From Heterotrichella gracilis (lineage: Eukaryota > Sar > Xanthophyceae > Tribonematales > Xanthonemataceae): a stretch of DNA of 31,590 nt. Positions within the stretch are counted from its first letter, which is position 1; the number at the start of each line of letters is the position of its first letter. The notes beneath the pieces are model-generated. The model searched no databases and had not been told where the DNA came from. It worked only from the letters and a program-made list of their open reading frames with translations. The DNA lies in NCBI GenBank assembly GCA_032358255.1, contig JAULBX010028094.1, forward strand, positions 1 to 31,590, in the 5' to 3' direction. Made by a program: the position numbers and the translations under genes. Below, piece after piece: positions 21,609 to 30,917 of this stretch.

Positions 21609-22059
21609 TGTCGCAAGCTGGGATGCATGCAGTTATGGACCAGGTGGATTATGCAGCGACGTGTTCCGGGCACTAGAGGTTGAACTGGTGGAACATTCCC
21701 TCACAGATTGAGGTCTTTTAAGACTACTACATGGGCTGTAGTATACTTACAAGCTTTTGGGCACTGGTGTCGTACAAAACAAAGAAGGTATACGGAACAC
21801 GCTCGTACTGCTGGTACCATATCCCCGCCATCCTGATGTGGGCGATTTGCGTGCAGTTTGGAAACAGAATTGGCAAGGACCCAAATGGTGTGAAGGGCAG
21901 AAATAAGAATAATATTGCGGTACAGACATCTTCAACAGGACATTGAGAACTGCTACGAACTGGGTCTGGGCATTCAACTCGGCGGAGTGCCTGATATGGG
22001 TACAAAAAGACAGGTCCAAGTCTGACATAACTTTGAGACAGCGACGGATCGTGATAGTT
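21609..22059. other. Intergenic: CX9C gene 3' UTR and kinase promoter
   Basis: Both neighbours are on the minus strand. A TGTAA signal (minus strand, 21751-21747) lies about 310 nt after the CX9C gene stop and fits its poly(A) site. An open frame at 21727-22005 (minus) begins without ATG and has no recognised similarity. Confidence 0.5.
21747..21751 (-). terminator. Candidate TGTAA poly(A) signal for the CX9C gene
   Basis: TTACA on the plus strand reads TGTAA on the sense strand, about 310 nt past the stop codon and about 140 nt before the kinase start. Confidence 0.45.
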
Positions 22060-22663
22060 CTACTTTGAGACAGCAGGGTGCAGCTTGTGCCGTTTTAAAC
22101 ACTTTCGCATAGAGTCAACGTACGTGTTGCAGTCCTTCGCCCCCTCAAAACGCCCGGTTTTCACCAAAGCCCGATAGCACCGTTGGTGAGCTGCCGCTGC
22201 CTCTTTACAGACAATGTTCGCATGGCAGTCCAGCAGCTGCACCTCCAGGTTGCAACAGGCTTTTGGGTCTTGCACGTTGCTTCGAAGACACTGCTCCCAG
22301 CCTGTTTGAACAGCAGAACATTTCCTGCAGCGCCACCGCAAGTAAGCTCAGTGAGTGAGCACCCACAACTCACAAACATGTGCCCTGTGAAAACAATTCA
22401 CCGTCCGCAACAACCAGCAGGAATCAGGCACATCTCTCCAATAAGATGGCTATGCATGCATATGGACACAAATGCATGCATGTGCAGTGGATATGCATGC
22501 ATCTTGCCTAACCTTTCCAGCGCGATGCTTGCTATAACACAAAATAATAGGTATATACCCAGTGCTTCATAGGCAAAGTTGCGGTAAAGCATGCAATGAC
22601 TGACCTTCTGCACATCTCCGCATCCTGTGGATTTGCACTTCTCCCCCAGAACCACCAGCCCAT
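22060..22663 (-). CDS. Small protein with four CX9C motifs (double CHCH fold), NDUFA8-like
   Basis: Two exons, 22663-22605 and 22324-22060, joined in phase 2, give 107 aa from MGWWFWGRSANPQDAE to LKRHKLHPAVSK. Cysteine pairs with exactly nine residues between them are 22/32, 43/53, 59/69 and 85/95; extra Cys are at 18 and 44. Twin CX9C proteins are imported into the mitochondrial intermembrane space by Mia40/Erv1, form helix-hairpins held by two disulphides, and mostly serve respiratory-chain assembly. Two such hairpins in about 107 aa match the complex I subunit NDUFA8 (about 106 aa in plants), but linker spacings differ (5 and 15 residues between later pairs), so that identity is tentative. 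It shares a 331-bp divergent promoter with the DUF1295 gene. The exon 1 peptide is short; the join is supported by CRRKC extending the first Cys pair. Confidence 0.75.
22452..22502. repeat. Cluster of ATGCATGC motifs in the CX9C gene intron
   Basis: Three ATGCATGC-type palindromes lie within 51 bp. Other clusters occur in the promoter at 28532-28569 and singly at 2217-2227, 2464-2471 and about 10415-10428. Confidence 0.8.
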
Positions 22664-22994
22664 CTTTACTAAATGGTTGCCAGCAGATTCAGGTGTTCCT
22701 CGAAACAAAACAGCGGTTTAAGCACCTTTCGGCTGTGTCCAGGTTGCACTTCGACCTGAACTCGGTGATGTGAATAGCAATAGCGATAGCCAGGACACAA
22801 CTGTCGCCCGGCAAGTACTGTGTCTTTGTCAAAGAAAACGATAAGCTGACGGGCAGTCACATTTTGTAGCCTGTGTGCTTCCGCTGAGAGGTGCCAGCCA
22901 CTCGTGGTTTCAACCTATTTATGGTGCCTGTCGAATTGATATGTGGCTGTAATTGAAGCCTGTGCATGCATATGGCCTTTTAGTGGTAGCGGCG
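22664..22994. promoter_or_regulatory. Divergent promoter between CX9C and DUF1295 genes
   Basis: The 331 bp separate two head-to-head starts, so both promoters must overlap here. No clear TATA box is seen. Confidence 0.5.
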
Positions 22995-25205
22995 ATGCGT
23001 GCGCAAAATGGTGCCACCTTTGCTGTAAACGCGGCCCTGCTGTTGCTGGTCCCACTCCCCTCTACCCTGGTGGCACTGGCTCTGCAACAGTGCAGAGGGC
23101 AGAGTGGCAGTGGGTGGGAGGGGTTCAACCTTGACAACTGGATAGGCTCTGGCTCAAAGTGTGCAATCAGCAGAGAGCACCCCGTGTTAGTTGTCAACGT
23201 CTTGTTCTTCTTCAATGTGAACGTCCTGTTTTGGGCCATCAGCCTCTTCCAGAAATCAACATGGGTAGGGAACCATGGTTGCAACTCCTGGGTTTACCTT
23301 GCAGCACCACCACCCAATAGAGGGGTAACCAGGTCCTTGATTGCAGCTCATCGATCCATACTGGACGTTCATCCCAGTTCTGATAGGCCACTTTTATCAG
23401 ACACACCCAGCAGCCAGCTACAACCAGGCAAGGGCTTTTGCAGCCTTGGGGTTGCTGTGGGCCTGGAGCATTCGGCTGACACACTCATACTTCAGGAGGT
23501 GGGGCAACTGGCCTGCGCAGCCCCTGTCATGTCATACAGTGCTGTTAACGCCCAGCGCAGCTTGTTGTGGTCACGGACAAGGGGTGCACAACCCTAAACC
23601 CTAAAAACCCTAAAACAGCCGCCTGGTTCAGGGAGCAGTGGGCGCTGGGGGCAAGGGAGGACTGGCGGTTCGTCCAGATGCGCAAGCAGTATGGCCGGCA
23701 CTGGTGGTGGGTGTCCTTCTTCGCTGTCTATGTGGTCCAGCAGGTCATGCTGGTGGGCATCACGCTGCCTTTCTACCCAGCCCTCTTCAGCGATGCCCCC
23801 TGGAGCCCCATGGACACCCTCGCCACCCTGTTGTGCATCACTGGTATGTTTCAAAGCATGCCGGATGCACACCATGCAGCACCTGATGTCCTAATCTGCA
23901 GGAAAGCACACAATCGAAATCGCGATCGTGTGTTGGTATACGCAGTGCCAGGGCAGGGATGAGTGGCGCATGCAGATGCAGGTCAGAGTGCTTATCTGGC
24001 TGTAGGGTATAGCAGCTTGAATGCGCGTCATTAAAGCCGAGTAAGCTGGAGCAAGGAGCATGGGCGTGCACCTTGTTGCATCAACGCCCATGCCCCAAAC
24101 GCATGGTCATGTACTGCATGTGCGCTACCCTGTGTGTTGCAAGTGCCTGGTTACCAACAGCTGGCGTGCGTGTGCCAAGCAGGATTGATGGTGGCGTATG
24201 TAGCTGATACCCAGCTGCACAGCTTTGTCAGCATGAACAAGGACCGGGTGGCACAGGGGCAACCAAAGGTTCCAGTGCTGGATACAGGTACTCCCCTGGT
24301 TTCACCGAAATGGCATGCTGCAGCATTGGTGGCAAGTGTCAATTGTCATGCGCTTGCGGAAATCATAACTACCGACCAAAATGTCTATATTTGTGCATAC
24401 CGGTTGCATGCTGCAGGTGAATCGTGTGATGCGATTTGTATCTGATTTAGAGGTCATATGACACAATGGACATGTTGAATGAGTTGCACGATTGGGGTTG
24501 CAGGTCTCTGGTACTACTCTAGGCACCCCAATTACTTTGGCGAGCAGTTATGGTGGTGGGCACTGGCGCTGTATGGCGTCCGCCTGGGAGCGTTCTGGAC
24601 TGTCGTTGGCACCGCTTTCAACTCGATAATCATGGTATGCCTGGACAGCGTATATGGTTTGCGTACTTCTATCAGAATGCGTACAGAATGGCTTGATATT
24701 CTTAGAATTGTGTCTCACATTTATTACGTTGGCCCCGTGCATAATCATCGCATTGGATGGAATTGTGATGCAGCATTTGATGGCATGTAGCATTGGACCA
24801 CCTGGTGCGCCTGTACACTGGGCCGGGCGCGCAAATTTTATGCAACTTCATTTTAATGCAAGGTGCTCAGCATCGCGGTGTCAGTGCAGCGCATGCGCTG
24901 GCTATATCTACACAGCTATCTCAAAATATATATTTAAAAATGTATTGCCCTGGGCGAGCCAGTGGCCCCTAGCTTCTGTCTTTGTGCATTCTGTTGCTTT
25001 TATTTCTTTTTACACGTAGCTATCTCACAGCCACCCATCCGTGTGACTGCAGGCATCTGTCACAGTCATGGTGGAGGACAGGATGGTGCAGGACACGAGC
25101 CGAGCAAGCCAATACAGGCAGTACCAGCAAACTACCTCTGTGTGGGTGCCGTGGTTCAAAACCAGTCTAGGTAGCAACGGCACACATCGCAATAAATTGG
25201 CATGA
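22995..25205 (+). CDS. DUF1295 / steroid 5-alpha-reductase-like membrane protein
   Basis: Six exons: 22995-23264, 23347-23498, 23632-23843, 24183-24287, 24504-24634 and 25053-25205; 340 aa, all phases closed. Several hydrophobic segments are seen (FAVNAALLLLVPLPSTLVAL; VLVVNVLFFFNVNVLFWAI; FAVYVVQQVMLVGITLPF; LGAFWTVVGTAFNSIIM). Family signatures are LIDPYWTFIPVL, HSYFRREQWALGAREDWRF, YGRHWWWVSFF, ADTQLHSF and, at about 249-265, WYYSRHPNYFGEQLWWW. This is the DUF1295 group, related to steroid 5-alpha-reductases and isoprenylcysteine methyltransferases; the HPNYFGE motif is near the presumed cofactor site. Substrate is unknown; plant members are integral membrane proteins. The exon 3 acceptor (GGTTCAG at 23631) was chosen because it alone gives RREQWALG; a telomere-like tract lies just before it. 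A first ATG at 22995 is the only good start. Confidence 0.9.
23591..23617 (+). repeat. Telomere-like tract upstream of DUF1295 exon 3
   Basis: Three CCCTAAA-type units end about 15 nt before the acceptor at 23630-23631. The sense strand is again C-rich. Confidence 0.9.
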
Positions 25206-25788
25206 CGTGATATGCAATAGCAGTCTAGTTCATGAACCGAAAACGCACTGTGAGCTATTTTCCGACAGTCCCGCCGGCTGCAAAATCTGATTTTTAGCTG
25301 CTAGTACATGGCACCCAATGTATGTAATACCTATACACCCCATACAGTTGAGACGGTGTCTTGCGATACACTGCTGATGGAATAATGGGCCACAAAATCA
25401 TGCGCACAATTGCTTGCAAGGACTTGGCAATGTAATGGCGGTGCGCTCCTGATCGCCTAAAAATTCGATCCGGTGGACCATCACGTCAAAGGCCAGAGCG
25501 TGTTCAGGAAGTCATATATGCCTCGCACAGCACAGTACTATGGCACTGGAAAATTGCAATATACTCATCAAATAGACATCTGGCGCAGCGTTGCATCCAT
25601 CTTGACATTTTGCGCATCTGGCAGCTGGACTGTACCTCTTGTGCATTGCATGTGGCTGCGCCCCCGCTGCGCCAGCCAAAGTGCACTGTCCATATAGCCT
25701 CTATGCCACGCTGTCAGGGGCGGCCCTGAGGGGCCTCAGGTGCTAAGCAGCTGAATATGACCCTCTGTGGAGAGCGCTGCTGGGCGGC
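25206..25788. other. Intergenic between convergent DUF1295 and carrier genes
   Basis: This holds both 3' UTRs. TGTAA occurs on the plus strand at 25323-25327 and 25431-25435. An ORF at 25473-25697 has no recognisable features. Confidence 0.55.
25323..25327 (+). terminator. Candidate TGTAA poly(A) signal for the DUF1295 gene
   Basis: It is 118 nt downstream of the stop, and a second TGTAA lies 108 nt further on. The spacing is typical for a green-algal 3' UTR. Confidence 0.5.
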
Positions 25789-28141
25789 CTACGTGCTGCC
25801 CTGCGTTTTGTTCCAGTAGTCCTGGCCCAGGCGCCACATGACGGTGAACATCATGCCCTGCATCCCGTTGGCCAGGATTTTGGTCTTCAGGCCGCGACCA
25901 AACAGCCCAACCAGGCCGTCCTCCTTGATGATCATCTGCAACAAAAAGATCGTGAATTAGTATGTTATCAAATAATTACTTTCACCTAATTTAATATTAA
26001 TCCAAGCAGCCCATCGTTCTGTCACCATAGCAGACCACAAGTGATGCTTTTTTTTCATTTTTAACTCCGCAGCAATGATTGACAGGCAGTCCATGCATGG
26101 CGGTCAATTAACAATTTTGGCGCACAACACATCCACTCCCCCTGGTCAACCAATCCACAGCCTCCACACCCAATCGGAACAACATATGCGAATGGAGGTG
26201 CCCCCGACTGGCCTTACCCGCACAACATCTGGGTAGCTGATCGCCACCTGCGAGGTCTGCTTGGTGGTCTTCACCACCCGGATGGAGTTGGAGCATGTGT
26301 CGGACACAGCGGATGCACAGAAGCCGATGCACGCACTCCGCAGCAGCCGCTTGGGCAGCTCGTCGTATTGCGGCAGGTGCTCGTTCAGGTAATTGTACTG
26401 TGGCAGGGGCAAAGATACATTGTCATTGGCCACAAGGCATGGACCGAGCCCCATGAAATGCCAGGATCAGTGGGGCCAGGTAATTGGGCCAAGAGGTGCA
26501 TTTACTGCATTCTACTATCTTGTACAATATTGGCATGGATAGGCACTGGTTTCCTTTGGCCGTTCTTCAAGAGCAATGTGGTGTTCCAAAACATGCTCGG
26601 CAGCTAGCATGCATTAGCAATGCGGATGGTGGCATATCCCCCCTAGGTGATGGCGTAAGTGTTGCTGTAGTGGCATGGCTTGCTCATAGCATGCCCCGGC
26701 ATTGCCATTTATCCATGTCCCAATGCAAGGCTGCTCATGCCCACCCAAGCCGCTGTGGCTGTGCCCCACTCACCGTGAAGAACCATGGGTAGTGGCCCAC
26801 AAAGGTGGCTGTGGATGCAGCTATCGCGCCGTGGTACACCACCCGGAAGCCGCTGGTGCGGATCTTCTGGCGCAGCACTGACAGCCCATCCTTGCCCTCC
26901 ACCTGGCACACACACACACACAGGCGTACAGTGTCTGTCACTTCATCATAGAGTGACGTTACACATGGCATGCTTTGTCCTTATCTGGCCATTTATTTCC
27001 TATCGCATGCAGAGGCAGGGTGGTGATACAGGTGCAAGCTACTGGTGTGGATGTGTCCCCTGCTCTGTGGTGTGGGTGGCGCTACCAAGTATTTCATTCC
27101 CTGCCATTTTTTTCTTGGCAGTAACCCCATGCACAAGCGCAGGCTCGAGTTCTTTGTGCTGTGCCGTACCTGCATGACGGTTTTGCATGCGTCCACAGGC
27201 ATGAGGAGGATCCTGAAGCTGCCTGCCGCTGCTGAGGCGCACAGCGTCTTGACACCCACTGGCAGGTCCTTGGTGGTGGCATAGCTGTCCAGCAGAGCCA
27301 GGGTGCCGGCATTGGCGGCCGTGTCACCAAACCGACTCAGCGGGCCTTGGATAAGCGCAGGGCCCACGCCCCTGCAGTGGGTTTGGGGTTCAGGGCGGCA
27401 GTGGGTGACAGTCTGGTGCAGTGGTAGGAGGTTTACATCACCAGCAAGCACACGCTTGTAGTGTGGCTGGGTGACAAACGCAAGTGACTAAAGCAGGTGA
27501 GTCATGCAAGAGTGACAAGGGGATTTGGCCAACCCATGGTGTTGCAGCAGCAAGCTTGGGATGAAGCTGGTTTAAAAAATAAACACCGCGTGTTACACCA
27601 CAGTGCCTCTGCATAAAGTTGTGCTCGATGCTGTGCCTCTGAGTACGAGAGGTGGTAGGCAATGAATGGCCTGCTCCCCACTGTGCTGTGCTGGGTGTCA
27701 AGCTTTGCCTCACCTGTAGAACCTCCTGATGCCTCCGTCAGCGTACAGCTTCTTGAAGGCGTGCGTCATGGTGGTGCCGTATCTGTACTGGTAGTTTATC
27801 GTCGTCCGCAGCCACATCAGCGACCCAACTTGGATCCCCATGGCTGCCATGCCAGGCAGCCCACCTCCCAACGCTTTCTTGCCTGCGTTGGCCAGCACCT
27901 GGCGTAGCTCTGGTTGCTCCTTCGCTTGTGGGATGAACCCATTGAACGCCGCTGCCTGGCCACGAGTGGGCTCTTGCTGTTGCATAGAACCCGCGACTGT
28001 GTCGAGGCTGAAACCTATGGAGACGCCATGGCTCAGATCGGCCTGGGGAAGGGAGACTGCACGGTTGTGCTCGGAGTGCTGTTTCAGGCTGCGTGTTGGA
28101 GCAAAGTACAGGCTGCTGGGAAGAAGCTCAGAGAGCTTCAT
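25789..28141 (-). CDS. Mitochondrial carrier family (SLC25-like) protein
   Basis: Five exons: 28141-27714, 27371-27170, 26902-26774, 26397-26218 and 25935-25789; about 361 aa. A leader of about 90 residues ([20 protein letters not shown]) could be an organelle presequence. Next come the three carrier repeats. Repeat 1 has [16 protein letters not shown], then [35 protein letters not shown]. Repeat 2 has [13 protein letters not shown] (PVDACK, residues 201-206, fits PX[DE]XX[RK]), then [20 protein letters not shown] and HYPWFFTYNYL. Repeat 3 has [16 protein letters not shown], then [20 protein letters not shown]. Only repeat 2 keeps the signature; repeats 1 and 3 are degenerate. Members exchange metabolites across the mitochondrial inner (or other organelle) membrane; the substrate here cannot be told. 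No earlier in-frame ATG exists in the first exon's open frame. A CA-dinucleotide run precedes exon 3. Confidence 0.85.
26904..26921. repeat. CA dinucleotide run at carrier exon 3 acceptor
   Basis: A short CACACA tract, GTGTGT on the sense strand, lies directly before the CCAG acceptor of exon 3. Confidence 0.75.
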
Positions 28142-28633
28142 TGCAAGTTGGTTGCTGACAGCACTCGGGGAAGGGGATGTTATTGTTGGCCGATTGGCGC
28201 CGTACACAAACTGCCTCTGTGGGAAACAGGGCCCTGAGCTTGCAGCAGAGAGGCACCCCAACCCTCTATCTATCAGAACAGAACGTTGTTGCGGACACCA
28301 GTGCGTCGGTGTAAGTCGTGTTCAGATAGTATCAAGCAGCGCCAAAAGCCTTTTCAAACGTTATCTTTTTGTCTCCCACGGTGACCGCCCACGTGAAGTT
28401 TCAAGTTCTGTAATTCCGTGCAGGAAACGAGCTATTAGACAAAGCGCAACTCACGAAAGCAACGACTTGCATCTTTTCTTTGTCAGTAGCCCATTGTACG
28501 GCACTATACTCCTTTAAACTGCAGGGCAGATATGCATGCACATGCATGCATGCGTCTCGTGCATGCATTGCTTTTGTCCGTCAAGTGCCTGACCCATTGA
28601 GGCTAACCAGCCAGGTTACACCAGCAAGGCACC
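28142..28633. promoter_or_regulatory. Divergent promoter between carrier and DUF599 genes
   Basis: About 490 bp separate head-to-head starts. At 28532-28569 there are several ATGCATGC palindromes, 65 to 100 nt upstream of the DUF599 ATG. Confidence 0.55.
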
Positions 28634-30917
28634 ATGAACAAGGACCAAGGCATTGAACTGGCCTTTCTTATCATCGCAGTAGTTATTTACGTTTCCTACA
28701 ATCTTTGGACAATCGTCCTCCAAGAGAAACTTGGCCTGTACCAAACAAAGCATTACCACCTGTGGCGCGTGGGAGTCAAGGCGCGTAAAGCATGGACACA
28801 AACCATCACCAATAGTGAAGGAGAAGCCTTGACAGGTGAGAACGAAAAGTGCTTGCATTTTGTTCCTTGACCAGTGCACCAAAATTGCCAAAGTGCAAGT
28901 TGGCCAATGCTGTTCAAGGAACCGCCCTGATGGTTATGTACCTTTGTGTCCTCAACCTCCCTGTTGGTCATTTCTTCTCATTTTCCTGACAGGCGCACAA
29001 ACCATCCGCAATGCCATCATGGCTGCCAGCTTCATGGCGACAACCACCTCCCTGATTGCCATCAACGTGTTTTCAGTCATCCTCAAACCAGACCAGATTG
29101 CGCGCGTTGCCGAGCTTGGGGTGCGTGTGTGCCCTACCGTGCAGTGCCTGGCCCACACCACTTCCACCCGCTTGGAGGGCGCTTGCGTGCCTCGAGGAAA
29201 ATGCAACCACCAACAATGGCCACACGGCGTGCACCCCTGTCCATTACAAGCTGCTGTCGAGTGCCAGCCACATGTAACCCTGTGTCAATACGATCTCTCT
29301 AGATACTTTTTTACCACTGTGCGTGGGGGATCCCCAAGCGTCCACACCACGCTCACCTGCGGTGAACACCACCGCTGTTCCACCATGCCTGTACACAACA
29401 ACTGGCCACACATCCTACCAACATTGCGTTGCAGGAGAGTGACTGGGTGACAGGTAGCAGCAGCCTGACCAGCGCCACCACCAAGATTGGCCTGATCAGC
29501 ATGGTGCTGCTGGTGGCCTTCTTCTTCTTTGCTCAGTGCATACGCTTCAACAGCCACCTGGTGAGACTGGGCCAGGGGCACTGATCAGGGTCTGATGTGG
29601 CCGATAGGTTTTTCCCTTCTTTTTGCAGGGTACCCACCTTGGTGCCACCTGCTAACACAGCCCATTTGCTTTTTACACACTTTAGAATGCATGTTTTAAA
29701 CATCTGTTTGCATCCTACTTCCTCAAGGTTGTCCCCTGCGAGCTTATGTATCAATCAATTTGTTTACTTTTTTGTATCACATCCGATTGATACGTTTTCC
29801 TCTTTCCTTGTAGTCCTACTTCCTCAAGGTGGTCCCCTGCAAGCTGAACGTTGGGGTGCTCACCCAGGAGGAGGTGGTGGTGCTGTGCCTCAGGGCATCG
29901 CTGTGCTTCACGGTGGGGCTCAGGGCATTCTACTTCTTCATACCAGCGGTGGGTGGGGAACAATGACTGTGGCAATGATGCATGCTGATATGGGTCGGCC
30001 ACGTCAGCCAAAACCCTGCCGCATTGACCATACAGGCCTATAAAAAGGGGCCTGGGGTTCTAGATGTTGCCATGGAACGCCATACATAATGCATATACCG
30101 TACCGGGACTCAACGTTTGCTCCTTACAAATGCTATAATTGGTTTGAGCAAAATATATAGCTGTGCTTTACAGCGGGGCTCAGGGCCTTCTATTTGTGCA
30201 TCCCAGCGGTGGGTGGGGAACACAGATCATAACCCTGCATGTGGATGTCCAAGGCATGTGGATGCCTTTCGTGCCACTGTATTTATGAGTGGTTGGCTGC
30301 CGCAGATCTGCTGGATCTTCGGTCCCACCGTGATGCTCATAGTGACCATTGGCCTGGTGGCAATGCTCATGGTGGTGGACTCCCTACCCACACACGTCTC
30401 GCTCATACACCCGCCCCAGGAGTCAGACCCTGAGGTGGGTATGGAGCCAGCAATGTGGTCACGTGTAGTAGGATAAGAAGGGGTTTGCATGCCTTGAACA
30501 GGCTGCGTGGTACATGATTAATTGCGTAAATAAATAAACTGTTATTTGTAATCTATATTTCTTGTTTATATTGGCGCAGGAGGGTGTGCTGGGCGAGCGG
30601 GTGGAATCACAGAGCCTGCGTGGTACATGATTAATTGCGTAATTAGATAACCTGTTATTTGTAATTTATATTTCTTATATATACTGGTGCAGGAGGGTGT
30701 GCTGGGCGAGCGGGTGGAATCACAGAGGCTACTGGATGTGCATATGGGAGGGCAACCAACCGACCCTGCAGGCAGCACCCCGCGGCAGCACGGGGGAGTA
30801 AATGGAGGCTTGGCCACTGCCACCTCTGGTGCACTGCGCGATGGGGGCGATGGGAGTGACTGGCGCATGCGACAGGTCCAAATGGGGCAGCTGGTGGAGG
30901 GAGGCCTGGCAATATGA
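28634..30917 (+). CDS. DUF599 family integral membrane protein
   Basis: Six exons: 28634-28835, 28993-29120, 29435-29560, 29814-29948, 30306-30434 and 30693-30917; 314 aa, all phases closed. Order: an N-terminal membrane segment (IELAFLIIAVVIYVSYNLW); the family block GAQTIRNAIMAASFMATTTSLIAINVFSVIL; a helix in exon 3 (TKIGLISMVLLVAFFFFAQCIRFNSHL); exon 4 with SYFLKVVPCKLNVGVLTQEEV and a helix ending RAFYFFIPA; exon 5 with a helix (GPTVMLIVTIGLVAMLMVVDSLP); and a polar Gly-rich tail. Plants and bacteria have DUF599 proteins of similar topology; their function is not known. Introns 3 and 4 hold copies of both ends of exon 4, and intron 5 holds a tandem copy of the start of exon 6 that could give a shorter C-terminus. 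Confidence 0.88.
29713..29746 (+). repeat. Copy of DUF599 exon 4 start in intron 3
   Basis: TCCTACTTCCTCAAGG, then TGTCCCCTGC, repeats the first codons of exon 4 (29814 onward) at an offset of 101 bp. The base triplet before it is GCA instead of TAG, so the acceptor is missing. Confidence 0.85.
30161..30222 (+). repeat. Copy of DUF599 exon 4 end and donor in intron 4
   Basis: About 62 bp resembling 29901-29962 (offset 260), covering the last 16 codons of exon 4, the GCG/GTGGGT donor and the intron start. The donor is intact and a TTTACAG acceptor-like site lies inside the copy. Confidence 0.85.
30500..30614 (+). repeat. Tandem copy of intron 5 end and DUF599 exon 6 start
   Basis: Offset 113 bp from the real exon 6. 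It includes intron sequence (TGCGTGGTACATGATTAATT), a GGCGCAG acceptor at 30578-30579 and the first 11 codons of exon 6. Splicing to the copy gives EGVLGERVESQSLRGT and then TGA, replacing the normal 74-residue tail. Confidence 0.9.

Noticed and set aside
21727..22005. 92-codon minus-strand open frame between the CX9C and kinase genes
   Set aside because: It has a protein-like look (WYQQYERVPYTFFVLYD) but no ATG near its start and no recognised family, and it overlaps the likely poly(A) site of the CX9C gene.
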